Shown here one piece after another: positions 32,886 to 42,425 of a stretch of DNA of 64,000 bases. How positions within the stretch are numbered: position 1 is the stretch's first letter; every line of letters starts with the position of its first letter. The DNA is from an uncultured Jannaschia sp. (lineage in GTDB: Bacteria; Pseudomonadota; Alphaproteobacteria; Rhodobacterales; Rhodobacteraceae): NCBI GenBank assembly GCA_947494145.1, contig CANLTZ010000005.1, positions 1 through 64,000 of the forward strand, written 5' to 3'. A program made the translations under genes and the position numbers. A model generated the notes under the pieces. The model ran no database searches and was not told the origin of the DNA. It saw nothing but the letters and a program-made list of their open reading frames with translations.

Positions 32886-33676
32886 CCCCGTCCCCGCACC
32901 CGGATAGGCCCGAATGTGTCGTCCTGGCGCAGGTCGAGCTTACCGGTCTTCGCCAATTCCAACGTCGCCGCAAAGGTCGACGCCGTGGCAGAGCGGCGGC
33001 GCATCGGGTCCGCATCCCAGCCGTCGGGCAGGAAGGCCATCAGGTCTGTCCAATCCACCGCCGACCCGATAAGCGGGCGCAGCCGTTCCAGCGCGTCTTC
33101 CAAGGTGAAAACGCCGTCACGATCCATCACGAAGGGCCTGAAATCGTCACGGGTGCGTAGGCGGGCATAGCCCTGCATCAGATCGAGCAACGTGGCGGTG
33201 TAAGTCACCCGGCGCGCGCGTTCGACGCCCTGCGGCTCGCCCCGCACGAAGACATCGCGGCCCAACTGATCCCTTGCCATGAGCCGCGCAGCCGCCTTGC
33301 GCATCGCCTCTAGCCTTTCAAGCTGGAAGGCAAGGTGGGCAGCCAGATCTTCAGCGGACACCTCTTCTTCGGGATCGGGCGGCAGCAGCAAACGGGATTT
33401 CAGGAAAGCCAGCCAAGCAGCCATCACCAGATAGTCGGCAGCCAGTTCGATCCGCAGGGTCCGGGCCTGTTCGACAAAGGCCAGATATTGCCGCGCCAGT
33501 TGCAGCACCGACACCTGCCGCAAATCCACCTTCTGGGTGCGCGCCAGCGTCAGCAAAAGGTCCAGCGGGCCCTCAAAGCCGTCCACATCCACGACCAAGG
33601 CTTCGGCTGCCAACCGGTCGGCGACGGCGTCCGCGCTGTCATGCGCCGGACCTTCGGTGAAGTCTTCTTCGGCCAA
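32882..33676 (-). CDS. scpA: Segregation and condensation protein A (kleisin)
   Basis: 264 residues. The kleisin N-terminal motif is DGFEGPLDLLLTLARTQKVD (about 32-51), followed by LADYL-type helix ELAADYLVMAAWLAFLKSRL. The C-terminal winged helix is near 195-262. ScpA bridges the Smc heads and binds ScpB. The gene is 10 bases downstream of nagZ, continuing the argS-SPOR-nagZ-scpA-scpB run. Confidence 0.95.
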   Translation of the reverse strand: MAEEDFTEGPAHDSADAVADRLAAEALVVDVDGFEGPLDLLLTLARTQKVDLRQVSVLQLARQYLAFVEQARTLRIELAADYLVMAAWLAFLKSRLLLPPDPEEEVSAEDLAAHLAFQLERLEAMRKAAARLMARDQLGRDVFVRGEPQGVERARRVTYTATLLDLMQGYARLRTRDDFRPFVMDRDGVFTLEDALERLRPLIGSAVDWTDLMAFLPDGWDADPMRRRSATASTFAATLELAKTGKLDLRQDDTFGPIRVRGRG

Positions 33677-33686
33677 GTGCCACCCC

Positions 33687-34670
33687 TTAGGACGTCAGCG
33701 CGGCAAGTTCTGCGTGGGCGGCTTCGATGTCAAGGTCGCCGGGGGCGGAACGCAGCGCCAATGCCGCGTCCGATCTGTCCTGCGCCGGTTCCGACAGGCG
33801 GGGCGTCTTGTTGGCGACAACCTCCATATCCTCGGCCTCGCCGTTGCAATGCAAAACCAGGTCACAGCCCGCCGCGATGGAGGCCTGGCAGCGGCTGGCC
33901 ATATCACCCGGCAGCGCCCCCATGGAGATATCGTCGGTCATCAACAGACCTTCGAAGCCGATCCCATGGCGGATTTCGGTGATGACGGGTCTGGAAATCG
34001 TGCCGGGTGCACTATCGATGGCGGAATAGACCACATGGGCCGTCATGCCGAGCGGCAGGTCGCGCAACCTGCGGAAAACCTTGAAGTCCGTCTCACGCAA
34101 CTCACCCAGCGGCGTATCGACCTGCGGCAAACTCAAGTGACTGTCGGCGGCCCCGCGACCATGGCCCGGAATGTGCTTCATGACCGGCAGCACACCGCCC
34201 GCAATACAGCCTTCGGCATTGGCGCGGGCCCGTTCGGCCACGGTGTCGGCGCTATCGCCATAGAGGCGGGACAGAAGAAACGGGTGCGTCTTGTCATAAG
34301 CGATGTCGGCGGTGGGTGTACAATTCACGTCAATGCCCAGATCGCGCAATTCATGCCCAATGAGGGCTGCGCGCAGGTACATTGCCCGGACGGGGTCGGC
34401 CGCCCGGCTCATCTGGGTCAGCGGACGGGGCCAGCGCGTCCAGAATGGCGGGCCCAGGCGCTGCACCCGCCCACCTTCCTGATCCACAAGGATGGGTGCA
34501 TCGCGGCCCACGGCCTCCCGCAGGTCAGCGGTGAGGGCGCGCAGGCGGTCGGGCGTGTCCACGTTGCGCGCGAACAGGATGAAACCCCAGGGGTCCGCAT
34601 CGCGAAAGAAGTCGGCTTCGCGCCGCGAGAGGTCGGGCCCCTCGCAGCCGAAGATGAAAGCACCGGGCAT
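33687..34670 (-). CDS. nagZ: Beta-N-acetylhexosaminidase NagZ (glycoside hydrolase family 3)
   Basis: 327 residues, no signal peptide, so cytoplasmic. The catalytic signature KHIPGHGRGAADSHLSLP carries the His of the Asp-His dyad, and MTDDISMGAL carries the nucleophile aspartate. ILVDQEGGRVQRL near the N-terminus binds substrate. It removes N-acetylglucosamine from anhydromuropeptides in cell-wall recycling. The start lies five bases beyond the stop of the SPOR gene, so the two are in one transcript. Confidence 0.95.
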   Translation of the reverse strand: MPGAFIFGCEGPDLSRREADFFRDADPWGFILFARNVDTPDRLRALTADLREAVGRDAPILVDQEGGRVQRLGPPFWTRWPRPLTQMSRAADPVRAMYLRAALIGHELRDLGIDVNCTPTADIAYDKTHPFLLSRLYGDSADTVAERARANAEGCIAGGVLPVMKHIPGHGRGAADSHLSLPQVDTPLGELRETDFKVFRRLRDLPLGMTAHVVYSAIDSAPGTISRPVITEIRHGIGFEGLLMTDDISMGALPGDMASRCQASIAAGCDLVLHCNGEAEDMEVVANKTPRLSEPAQDRSDAALALRSAPGDLDIEAAHAELAALTS

Positions 34671-34675
34671 CGATG

Positions 34676-35713
34676 CTACCGGACGGTAACCGGGATGCAG
34701 GCCGCGTCGCGGGCCAACAATTCCGAGCAGAAGCGGCGCGCGTCCGAGGCATCCTCGAACCCGACAACGCGCAGGCGCCAGAAGTCGCGCCCGCCAGAAC
34801 GGGCCTTTTGGATCATGCGGGACTTACCGACCATGTAGTCGCGGAAACGGCCTTCCAAACGCTCCCACTCGGACAGCGCAATGGCTTCGCTGTCGAAGGC
34901 GCCAAGCTGCACGACACGCGTGCCCACCGGCACCGACGCCGGATCGACCGAACGGGTGGCGGGCACATCGGGCGAGGCGGAAACCACTTCGACGCCCGCG
35001 CGGGGCGACGGGATATCCGTGGGCACGGTGGCCGCGACCTGGCGAAGCCCGGCGGGCCGCTGGCGCGGGCGCGACGAGACGGCGATGCCGGGCTCATTGG
35101 GCGAGATGATGGGCGTCGCAGCGGCGACAGCCTCGACCGTGGCGGGCGGCGTCTCAAACACCGGGGATGGCACGGGCTGGGCCGTGGGGGCGCTGGCACC
35201 GACAAGGACCTGCTCTGTCAACTCGATCACCGTATCGGTGGCAGGGCTGGCCAGCGACACCACTTCGGTCACCTCCAAAGCGGGCCCCGGCGCGGCCGCG
35301 GCCACCTCGGCCTCAGCAGGCGGTGTGGTGGCGGGCGCAGCAGCCGCGATCCGCTCGCCCAAGGCAGGCGCATCCAGGGCCACGGGCGGCGGGGCGAGCA
35401 CGATGGCATCGGGCGCAGGGGCGGCTGCCCCGCCTGACGTGATGTCCGACAGGGCCATGCCCTGATACGGCGCCACACGGCCGCCGGGATCGGCGGGGCG
35501 TTCGCGCATGGGCCCTTCCATGGCGCGGATGACCGGCACGCCCGATACGTCGCGGAACGTCAGGTCCACCGCCCAAACAGCCATGCCCGCCGTCAGCGTC
35601 AGTGAGGTCAACGCCCCGGCCCAGTTTACAAAGCCGAAATTGCGCGCAGCTTCCATAAGCCGCGACGGCGCTTCGGTGCCGTAATCGGCACCGTAGTAAT
35701 CCATATCCGCCAT
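34676..35713 (-). CDS. SPOR domain membrane protein
   Basis: 345 residues. One membrane helix is near 32-52 (GALTSLTLTAGMAVWAVDL). A long Ala/Pro/Val-rich region (about 90-255) spans the periplasm. The C-terminal SPOR domain (about 265-345) has VGTRVVQLGAFDSEAIALSE and FWRLRVVGF. SPOR domains bind denuded glycan strands at the division site. GGAGG lies upstream of the ATG at 35713. The position between argS and nagZ is the standard alphaproteobacterial order and fits a cell-wall role. Confidence 0.88.
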   Translation of the reverse strand: MADMDYYGADYGTEAPSRLMEAARNFGFVNWAGALTSLTLTAGMAVWAVDLTFRDVSGVPVIRAMEGPMRERPADPGGRVAPYQGMALSDITSGGAAAPAPDAIVLAPPPVALDAPALGERIAAAAPATTPPAEAEVAAAAPGPALEVTEVVSLASPATDTVIELTEQVLVGASAPTAQPVPSPVFETPPATVEAVAAATPIISPNEPGIAVSSRPRQRPAGLRQVAATVPTDIPSPRAGVEVVSASPDVPATRSVDPASVPVGTRVVQLGAFDSEAIALSEWERLEGRFRDYMVGKSRMIQKARSGGRDFWRLRVVGFEDASDARRFCSELLARDAACIPVTVR

Positions 35714-35838
35714 ATGCCTGCCCTCCGCCGATAGGACGGGCGTCGTCCCTCGGCTGTTATTCGTTCACTGCCCTGGGCTTGGGGGTTTACCCCTTGCCCG
35801 CCTCTGCTCTGCCCGCGCGCTGCGCCCCTTTGAGGTCT

Positions 35839-37581
35839 TCAGCGCATCTCATTCGCGGGCTCGACGCCCAAAATACCCAAACCCGCCGCAATTACAACGG
35901 AAACGGCGCGCGCCAGCGCGATCTTGGCGGCACTGATCGCATGATCCTCCTGCAAGAAGCGAAGCGCGGGCTCATCATTGCCGCGGTTCCACAGCGCATG
36001 GAGGCCGCTGGCCAAGTCATAAAGGTAAAAGGCAACGCGGTGCGGCTCATGGGTGCGGGCGGCGATTTCGACCAGCCGTGGCCATTCGGCCAGTTTGGCG
36101 GCCAAGGCATGTTCGGCGCTGTGGCTCAGATGCGACAGGTCGGCAGCGCCAAGGGCGGCATCCGACACATCTATCCCCTGCTCTGCCGCTTTGCGCAGCA
36201 CCGATTGCACGCGCGCATGGGCATATTGAACGTAGAAGACCGGGTTGTCCTTCGACTGTTCCAACGCCTTATCCACGTCGAAATCCAGCGGCGCGTCGTT
36301 CTTGCGCGTCAGCATGATGAAGCGGGTCACGTCGGGTCCCACCATGTCGACCAGATCGGCCAGAGTGACGAAGGTGCCTGCGCGTTTGGACATCTTCAGT
36401 TCTTCGCCGTCGCGCATCAGTTTCACGATCTGCGTCAGCTTGATGTCCAACGGCACCTTGTCGTCGCTGAGGGCCGCAACAGCAGCCTTCATCCGTTTCA
36501 CGTAGCCGCCATGGTCGGCCCCGAAGACGTTGATCAGCGCATCGAAGCCCCGTTCGCACTTGTCCCAATGATACGCGATGTCGGGCGCGAAATAGGTCCA
36601 AGCGCCGTCCGATTTCTGGATCGGACGGTCTTGGTCGTCGCCAAAAGCGGTGGACCGGAAGAGCGTCTGTTCCCGCGCCTCCCAATCGTCGGGCAGCTTG
36701 CCCTTGGGCGGCTCAAGCGTGCCGCGATAAATCAGGTCTTTGGCGCGCAACGCGTGGATGGCCGCCTCGATCTTGCCGGTGCCATAAAGCGCCTTTTCCG
36801 ACGAAAACACATCCATTTCGATGCCCAGCCGGGCCAGGTCGGCGCGGATCAGGTCCATCATGGCTTCCGTCGCGAAAAGGCGCAGAACCGGTAGCCAGTA
36901 TCGCTCCCCCTTGTCGAGGTAGTCTTCGCCCACCTTGTCCTTCAGCGCCTGCCCCACCGCCACGAGGTAGTCGCCTGGATAGACATCGCCTTCAAAGGCA
37001 ACGTCACGACCATGGGCCTCCAGATAGCGCAGATAGACCGACCGGGCCAGCGTATCGACCTGCCCGCCGCCATCGTTGATGTAGTATTCGCGGGTGACTT
37101 CATGGCCGCTATATTCCAAAAGCGCGGCCAGCGCGTCGCCGAAAACCGCGCCCCGCGTGTGCCCGACATGGAGGGGCCCCGTGGGGTTCGCCGAGACGTA
37201 TTCGACGTTGACCTTCGCCCCCTGCCCCATGGCCGAGCGCCCGAAATCGGCGCCGTTCGCCAGGACGGCGGCCACGACCTGTTGCCAGACATCTGGGGCC
37301 AGCCGGATGTTCAGAAAGCCCGGTCCCGCCACTTCCACCGACACGATCCGCGGGTCGGCGGCCAGCCGGGGGGCCAACGCCTCGGCGATGTCGCGGGGTT
37401 TCATCTTGGCGGGCTTGGCCAGCACCATCGCCGCATTGGTCGCCATGTCGCCATGGGCCGCGTCGCGCGGCGGCTCAACGGCCACATTGGCTGTATCGAG
37501 CCCCCCAGGCAGCACGCCGTCAGAGACGAGCCCGTCCAGGGCGGAAATCGTAAGCGCGCGGATATCGGCAAAGAGGTTCAT
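35839..37581 (-). CDS. argS: Arginyl-tRNA synthetase
   Basis: 580 residues from the ATG at 37581, with AAGG upstream; the start gives the typical N-terminus [19 protein letters not shown]. The HIGH motif appears in [18 protein letters not shown] and the KMSK-like motif in [13 protein letters not shown]. The C-terminal anticodon-binding DALR domain contains [16 protein letters not shown]. It charges tRNA-Arg. A gap of 125 bases separates its stop from the downstream SPOR gene. Confidence 0.97.
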   Translation of the reverse strand: MNLFADIRALTISALDGLVSDGVLPGGLDTANVAVEPPRDAAHGDMATNAAMVLAKPAKMKPRDIAEALAPRLAADPRIVSVEVAGPGFLNIRLAPDVWQQVVAAVLANGADFGRSAMGQGAKVNVEYVSANPTGPLHVGHTRGAVFGDALAALLEYSGHEVTREYYINDGGGQVDTLARSVYLRYLEAHGRDVAFEGDVYPGDYLVAVGQALKDKVGEDYLDKGERYWLPVLRLFATEAMMDLIRADLARLGIEMDVFSSEKALYGTGKIEAAIHALRAKDLIYRGTLEPPKGKLPDDWEAREQTLFRSTAFGDDQDRPIQKSDGAWTYFAPDIAYHWDKCERGFDALINVFGADHGGYVKRMKAAVAALSDDKVPLDIKLTQIVKLMRDGEELKMSKRAGTFVTLADLVDMVGPDVTRFIMLTRKNDAPLDFDVDKALEQSKDNPVFYVQYAHARVQSVLRKAAEQGIDVSDAALGAADLSHLSHSAEHALAAKLAEWPRLVEIAARTHEPHRVAFYLYDLASGLHALWNRGNDEPALRFLQEDHAISAAKIALARAVSVVIAAGLGILGVEPANEMR

Positions 37582-37662
37582 GGTGGCGACCTTAGGATGG
37601 GGCCCGCGCGGTGTAACACGGGCATCCCGGTCGTCAATTGCCAGGGCCGCCAAGCCCCCTTG

Positions 37663-38142
37663 TCAGGAGATGATTTGCAGCCGCCAGGTGAAGCGCGCTG
37701 TAATCACACAGGCCTCGATCCCCTCGGGCGGTTGATCCATATCCGCGAAGATGGCCTTGGCAACGATCTGCGTCTCGTAGGTCAGCTTATCGGGGGCGTC
37801 CAAGCGCAGGCGACCGGTTTCGACGGATGCACCGTTGGACATCCGCTCCACCTTCAGCACTTCGGGGGAAATCAGGCTCCAACTGCCTTCGACGATTTCG
37901 TCATCCAATTGCTGGGCGCCCGACACATCGAACCGGCCTTGCCAGGCCACGGGGCGGCTTGGGATACGGGCTAGCTGTTCTTCCATGTAGGGCGCTGCGC
38001 GGACCATGTGGTCAGGACAGTCTGACCCGGCGCGCACGATGGCATCGGTGGCCTGCCAGACCCCATCTAGGGGCGCCAGAACCTGTGCCGTGCCGGGCGT
38101 TGCCACGGCGAATGCGAGGGCGAAAGGTGCGAGGGCCCTCAT
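37663..38142 (-). CDS. Exported hypothetical protein
   Basis: 159 residues from the ATG at 38142, which overlaps the dgt stop by four bases. A signal peptide (MRALAPFALAFAVATPGTAQ) is followed by a beta-rich domain: PLDGVWQATDAIVRAGSDCP, SGAQQLDDEIVEGSW and ACVITARFTWRL. There are two cysteines, possibly bridged in the periplasm. No known family motif was recognised. Translational coupling to dgt is likely, but a functional link is not obvious. Confidence 0.7.
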   Translation of the reverse strand: MRALAPFALAFAVATPGTAQVLAPLDGVWQATDAIVRAGSDCPDHMVRAAPYMEEQLARIPSRPVAWQGRFDVSGAQQLDDEIVEGSWSLISPEVLKVERMSNGASVETGRLRLDAPDKLTYETQIVAKAIFADMDQPPEGIEACVITARFTWRLQIIS

Positions 38143-39287
38143 CGGGCGGCTCCGGCCACCAGGCGGTCGTGGCATTGCAAGGCGAATCGATCTGTCATTC
38201 CAGCAATATAGTCAGAAACAAGGCGCGCGAGTGTCATTTCGCTGTCAGCTTCGGAAACATCCTTGCGCCATTGTTTCGGCAAATCTTGGGGGTTGGCCAT
38301 GAAATGGGGGAACAGATCTTCGACGACCTGCGTCACCTGAGCCCGCATTTCCACCACCGTGGGCGCGCGGTACATGCGGTCGAACAGAAATTGCCGGATG
38401 ACCTTCAAATCGGACCAGAGGCCGGGGCTGAACTGCACCATCATGCGCCCGGCCAGTCGGATATCTTCGGGCGATGTGGGGGCGAGGTCGCGCAGGTTGC
38501 GTTCGGTCACCGCGATCACGTCTTCCACCAGCACACCGAAGAAGCGGCGCAGCGCCTCGTGGCGGCGGCGATAGTAGTTGAGGCCTGGATATCTGGCATC
38601 GACGGCACCGAAGCAATCGCACAGCACGGGCAGTTCGGCGAGTTCATCGGTTGAAAACAACTCCGCCCGCAGCCCGTCATGGAGGTCGTGGTTGTTATAG
38701 GCGATGTCATCGGACAGGGCCGCTACCTGCGCTTCGGCACTTGCATGGGTGCGGAGTTCCAAATCGTGGATGGCATCGTAATCGGCCAGGGCATAGGGCA
38801 CCGGGTCACCCACCGGGCCATTGTGCTTGGCGATGCCTTCCAACGTGTCCCAAGTCAGGTTCAGCCCGTCCCAATCGGCATAATGCCGTTCCAACGAGGT
38901 GACTATGCGGATGGCCTGGGCATTGTGATCGAACCCGCCATAGGGCGCCATCAGGCGGGCCAGGGCTTCTTCACCGGTATGGCCGAAGGGCGGGTGGCCC
39001 AAGTCATGGGCCAGGGCCACGGCCTCGGTCAGTTCCACGTTCAGGCCCAGATGCTTGGCGATGGTGCGCGCCACCTGTCCGACTTCGATAGAGTGGGTCA
39101 GGCGGGTGCGGAAATAGTCGCCCTCATGCTCGATGAAAACCTGGGTCTTGTGCTTGAGACGACGGAAGGCGCTGGCATGGATGATACGGTCGCGGTCCCG
39201 CTGGAAGGGCGAGCGGAAGGCGCTCTCCTCCTCGGGGTGGAGCCGTCCGCGCGTGCGGTCTGGGTCGCTGGCGAAGGGGACGATCAC
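38139..39287 (-). CDS. dgt: Deoxyguanosinetriphosphate triphosphohydrolase-like protein
   Basis: 382 residues from the GTG at 39287 (AAGAGAG upstream), which gives the family start IVPFASDPDRTRGRLHPE. A TTG 18 codons further up overlaps the erpA promoter region and is less likely. The HD-domain metal ligands are visible: THSIEVGQVART and ALAHDLGHPPFGHTGE, with the distal Asp in ALSDDIAYNNHD. It hydrolyses dNTPs to deoxynucleosides and triphosphate. It is divergent from erpA across about 75 bases. Confidence 0.93.
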   Translation of the reverse strand: MIVPFASDPDRTRGRLHPEEESAFRSPFQRDRDRIIHASAFRRLKHKTQVFIEHEGDYFRTRLTHSIEVGQVARTIAKHLGLNVELTEAVALAHDLGHPPFGHTGEEALARLMAPYGGFDHNAQAIRIVTSLERHYADWDGLNLTWDTLEGIAKHNGPVGDPVPYALADYDAIHDLELRTHASAEAQVAALSDDIAYNNHDLHDGLRAELFSTDELAELPVLCDCFGAVDARYPGLNYYRRRHEALRRFFGVLVEDVIAVTERNLRDLAPTSPEDIRLAGRMMVQFSPGLWSDLKVIRQFLFDRMYRAPTVVEMRAQVTQVVEDLFPHFMANPQDLPKQWRKDVSEADSEMTLARLVSDYIAGMTDRFALQCHDRLVAGAAR

Positions 39288-39361
39288 GGGGGGCTCTCTT
39301 GGCAGGCGGAGATGTCCCCCATATATCGGTGTCGATGGCAATGCACAGCCCCGAGGCGCCC

Positions 39362-39694
39362 ATGGACCTGTCGACCCTGCCCCCCCGCGTCACCCCCCGC
39401 GCTTTCGAGCGTCTGTCCGAGATCGGCGCAGCGACCCAGGGCAAGGCCCTGCGCGTGGCCGTGGAAGGCGGCGGATGTTCTGGCTTTCAGTACCAGATCG
39501 AATTGGATGACCCATCCGACGGCGATTTCATTCTGGAAGGCGCGGGCGAAAAGGTGGTCGTGGACGAAGTATCCCTGCCCTTCCTGGGCGGCGCCACGAT
39601 CGACTTCACCGAAGAACTGATCGGCGCGCGGTTCACCATCGACAACCCCAACGCCTCCAGCTCGTGCGGGTGCGGGGTCAGCTTCTCTATGTGA
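39362..39694 (+). CDS. erpA: Iron-sulfur cluster insertion protein (A-type carrier)
   Basis: 110 residues from the ATG at 39362, with GAGG six bases upstream; ATGs at 39335 and 39341 would add an atypical extension. It has the three conserved cysteines of the HesB/IscA family: GGGCSGFQY and SSCGCGVSF. It carries iron-sulfur clusters from the assembly scaffold to apoproteins. Its 3' end overlaps the MATE gene's 3' end on the other strand by eight bases. Confidence 0.92.
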   Translation: MDLSTLPPRVTPRAFERLSEIGAATQGKALRVAVEGGGCSGFQYQIELDDPSDGDFILEGAGEKVVVDEVSLPFLGGATIDFTEELIGARFTIDNPNASSSCGCGVSFSM

Positions 39695-41039
39695 GTGCGA
39701 CCGGCGCGCTTTGCCGCAGGAAGCGCGCCCCAAGCGTCCCTGCGGCTGCCGCCAGCCCGACGGTCAGGCCAAGCCACAATCCGTGGGGGCCCAGCCCGGC
39801 CGTGAACCCCAGCAAGTAGCTGGCCGGGATGCCCAGCACCCAATAGGACAGCAGTGCGTAAATCATCGGCAGCCGCGTGTCGTTCATACCGCGCAGGAAG
39901 CCCAGCGCCATGACCTGCCCCGCATCGACCAGTTGGAACAAAGCCGCCACCGTCAGCAGGCTGACGCCCAGGGCCAGGATGGCCGGGGCATCCGGGTCGG
40001 CATGGTCGATGAATGCCCCGATCAGCACAGTGCCTGCCCCGAAATAGAGCACACAGGCCCCCAGCACCGCTGCGCCTGACAGAAGGCTGGCGGCAAAGGC
40101 GGCGCGGCGCAGCCCCTCGGCATCGTTGCGCCCAAAGGCATGGCCCACCCGCACCGTAGCTGCCGAGGCCAGGCCCATATGGACCATGAAGGTCAGTGCA
40201 GCGATCTGGATGGCGATGCCATGGGCGGCCAGCGGCACCGTGCCCATCCACCCCATCATGAGCGCGGAGGCCGCGAACAACCCCGACTCAGCCAGGCCCG
40301 TCAGGCCGATGGGCCAACCCAAGCGGAAGATTTGGAAGAAAGCGGGCCAGTCCGGGCGGTGGATGTTGCGAAACAGCTCAAACCGCGCCATGCCGGGGCC
40401 CTGCGCGGCATAGATGGCCAGGACGACGAAGGCCGTCACCTGCACGGCGACCGAGGCGATGGCCGCTCCCCGCAAGCCCAGTTCGGGAAAACCCAGATTG
40501 CCGAAGATCAGCACCCAGTTGAGCGCGATATTGACCGCAACCGCGACCAGCGTGGCCCAAAGGACGATGCGCGTGCGTTCCAGCGCGCTCAGATGGCTGC
40601 GCAGGGTTGCCATAAGCAGATAGGGCACGATCCCAAAGCCCGCGATGTGCAGATAGGCCTGCACGTCCTGGGCCAGGCCGGGCGCCTGACCCAGGGCCTG
40701 CATGATGGGGCCGGACCAGATAAAAAGGGGCAGCACCGCCAGGGAAAACGCAAGCGACAACCACAGCCCCATGCGCGCCACGCGCCGCGCCTGGGTCTCG
40801 TCCGACCGCGCCACGGCCTGGGCCGACATGGGCATGACCGCGTTGGCAAAGCCCGACCCCAGCACGAAGATCGTGAAGAAGACCGTCGCGCCCAGCGTCC
40901 CTGCCGCCAGCGCGGGCACCGAATAGCGGCCCAGCATCAGGGTGTCGGTCACGCCGATCAGGATCTGCGCCACCTGACTGCCGACAAGCGGCAGGCCCAG
41001 GCTGAGCGTAGCCTTCAAATGCGATGACAAGGTTTGCAT
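39687..41039 (-). CDS. MATE family efflux transporter
   Basis: 450 residues from the ATG at 41039. Twelve hydrophobic helices in two homologous halves are visible; the first half begins LGLPLVGSQVAQILIGVTDT with LMLGRYSVPALAAGTLG, and the second carries LGWPIGLTGLAESGLFA with AAHGIAIQIAALTFM. This is the NorM-like branch that extrudes cationic drugs in exchange for Na+ or H+. The start lacks a good ribosome binding site, so an alternative near-upstream start is possible. Confidence 0.9.
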   Translation of the reverse strand: MQTLSSHLKATLSLGLPLVGSQVAQILIGVTDTLMLGRYSVPALAAGTLGATVFFTIFVLGSGFANAVMPMSAQAVARSDETQARRVARMGLWLSLAFSLAVLPLFIWSGPIMQALGQAPGLAQDVQAYLHIAGFGIVPYLLMATLRSHLSALERTRIVLWATLVAVAVNIALNWVLIFGNLGFPELGLRGAAIASVAVQVTAFVVLAIYAAQGPGMARFELFRNIHRPDWPAFFQIFRLGWPIGLTGLAESGLFAASALMMGWMGTVPLAAHGIAIQIAALTFMVHMGLASAATVRVGHAFGRNDAEGLRRAAFAASLLSGAAVLGACVLYFGAGTVLIGAFIDHADPDAPAILALGVSLLTVAALFQLVDAGQVMALGFLRGMNDTRLPMIYALLSYWVLGIPASYLLGFTAGLGPHGLWLGLTVGLAAAAGTLGARFLRQSAPVALT

Positions 41040-41229
41040 ATCACTGGCGCTATAGAAGCCCGCGCCAGGGGGCAATACAGGCCGCGTCTGCCCCGGCCTT
41101 TCGGCCCAAAAGGTTATGCACACATTCTGTTGAACAGACGTTCGTGGAACCGTGAGGTCCGGCACCGTATCTCGCACGTCAATGGCCGCGGCTGCAGCTG
41201 CGGCATTTCCCCAAGATAGGACTTGTCCC

Positions 41230-41799
41230 ATGACCGACTTCCCGCTCCACGATATGGAGAGCGCGCCCGAGGCGTCCAAACCGCTTCTGGAAAATTCCAT
41301 CAAGGCCTTCGGCCGCTTGCCTGGCCTGCATCGCGTGATGTCAGAAAGCCCGCAGCACTTGGAAGCGTACCACATGCTCCACAAGCTGTTCCAAGAAACG
41401 GCTTTCGACGCCGAAGAACTGACGGTGGTCTGGCAGACCATCAACGTGGAACATGAATGCCACTATTGCGTGCCCGCCCATACCGGGATCGCCAAGATGA
41501 TGAAGGTGGACGACGCCATCATCGACGCACTGCGCAACGAGACACCGCTGCCGACCGACAAGCTGGAAGCGCTGCGCCGTTTCACTCTGCAAGTCGTCCG
41601 CCAGCGCGGCGCGATGGAGCCTGCCCAGATGCAAGCGTTCTTCGCGGCGGGCTACACCCACCGCGCAGTGCTGGATGTGGTGTTGGGTTTGGCGCAGAAG
41701 GTGATGTCGAACTACGTCAACCACATGGCCGAAACGCCCATGGATGACGCGTTCAAGGCCTTCGCCTGGCAGCGTGGGGCAAGCCCAGTCGCGGCTTGA
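41230..41799 (+). CDS. Carboxymuconolactone decarboxylase family protein (AhpD-like)
   Basis: 189 residues from the ATG at 41230, with AGGA upstream. The core motif VEHECHYCVPAHTGIAK holds a Cys-x-x-Cys pair and nearby histidine, the pattern of AhpD-type alkylhydroperoxidases. Surrounding helices are those of the CMD fold. It may reduce peroxides or act in redox relay rather than decarboxylate. It is monocistronic with a strong terminator. The 150 bases before it hold no recognised regulatory motif. Confidence 0.85.
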   Translation: MTDFPLHDMESAPEASKPLLENSIKAFGRLPGLHRVMSESPQHLEAYHMLHKLFQETAFDAEELTVVWQTINVEHECHYCVPAHTGIAKMMKVDDAIIDALRNETPLPTDKLEALRRFTLQVVRQRGAMEPAQMQAFFAAGYTHRAVLDVVLGLAQKVMSNYVNHMAETPMDDAFKAFAWQRGASPVAA

Positions 41800-41820
41800 C
41801 CGCCTCGCGTTAGATCATTG

Positions 41821-41849
41821 AAAAGGGCGCCAGATTGGCGCCCTTTTTC
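41821..41849. terminator. Strong terminator between the AhpD-like gene and ndk
   Basis: An 11-bp stem AAAGGGCGCCA / TGGCGCCCTTT with a 3-base loop and T-runs on both sides. It can stop the plus-strand AhpD-like transcript and the minus-strand ndk transcript. Confidence 0.88.
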
Positions 41850-41902
41850 GTGTCTAGCGGACTGCTATATCGAAGTTGCTCGCCGGTCAGGCGCGGCGCG
41901 AC

Positions 41903-42325
41903 CTAGCCGACCAGCTCAAGACCCGAGAAGAAATAGGCGATCTCTTCCGCCGCCGTGTCCGGCCCGTCAGAGCCATGGACGGAGTTTTCGCCGATGGACA
42001 GCGCGTATTCCTTGCGGATCGTGCCGTCAGCCGCGTCGGCGGGGTTCGTGGCGCCCATGACTTCGCGGTTCTTGGCGATGGCGTTTTCACCCTCCAACAC
42101 CTGTACGACGATGGGTTCGGAAATCATGAACTCGCAAAGCTCACCGAAGAAAGGCCGGTCCTTGTGGACGCCATAGAAGGTCTGGGCCTGGGCCAATGTC
42201 AGCTGGATGCGCTTGGAGGCGACGACGCGCAGGCCGGCTTCCTCGAACTTGGCGACGATGGCGCCGGTCAAGTTGCGCTTGGTGGCGTCGGGCTTGATGA
42301 TCGAGAAGGTACGTTCCAGGGCCAT
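41903..42325 (-). CDS. ndk: Nucleoside diphosphate kinase
   Basis: 140 residues, family length. It has [15 protein letters not shown], the active-site region NSVHGSDG with the phosphorylated histidine, and [18 protein letters not shown]. It equilibrates nucleoside triphosphates. It is divergent from the ABC-F gene, 100 bases apart. Confidence 0.97.
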   Translation of the reverse strand: MALERTFSIIKPDATKRNLTGAIVAKFEEAGLRVVASKRIQLTLAQAQTFYGVHKDRPFFGELCEFMISEPIVVQVLEGENAIAKNREVMGATNPADAADGTIRKEYALSIGENSVHGSDGPDTAAEEIAYFFSGLELVG

Positions 42326-42425
42326 ATCGGTCTCCGTCTGTTATCTTTGGCGCGGCCTTAACAGGGGCCGGGGGCGAAGGAAACCGGGTGTTGACGCCGC
42401 CGCGCGCGCGGCGCAAGGCAGCGCC

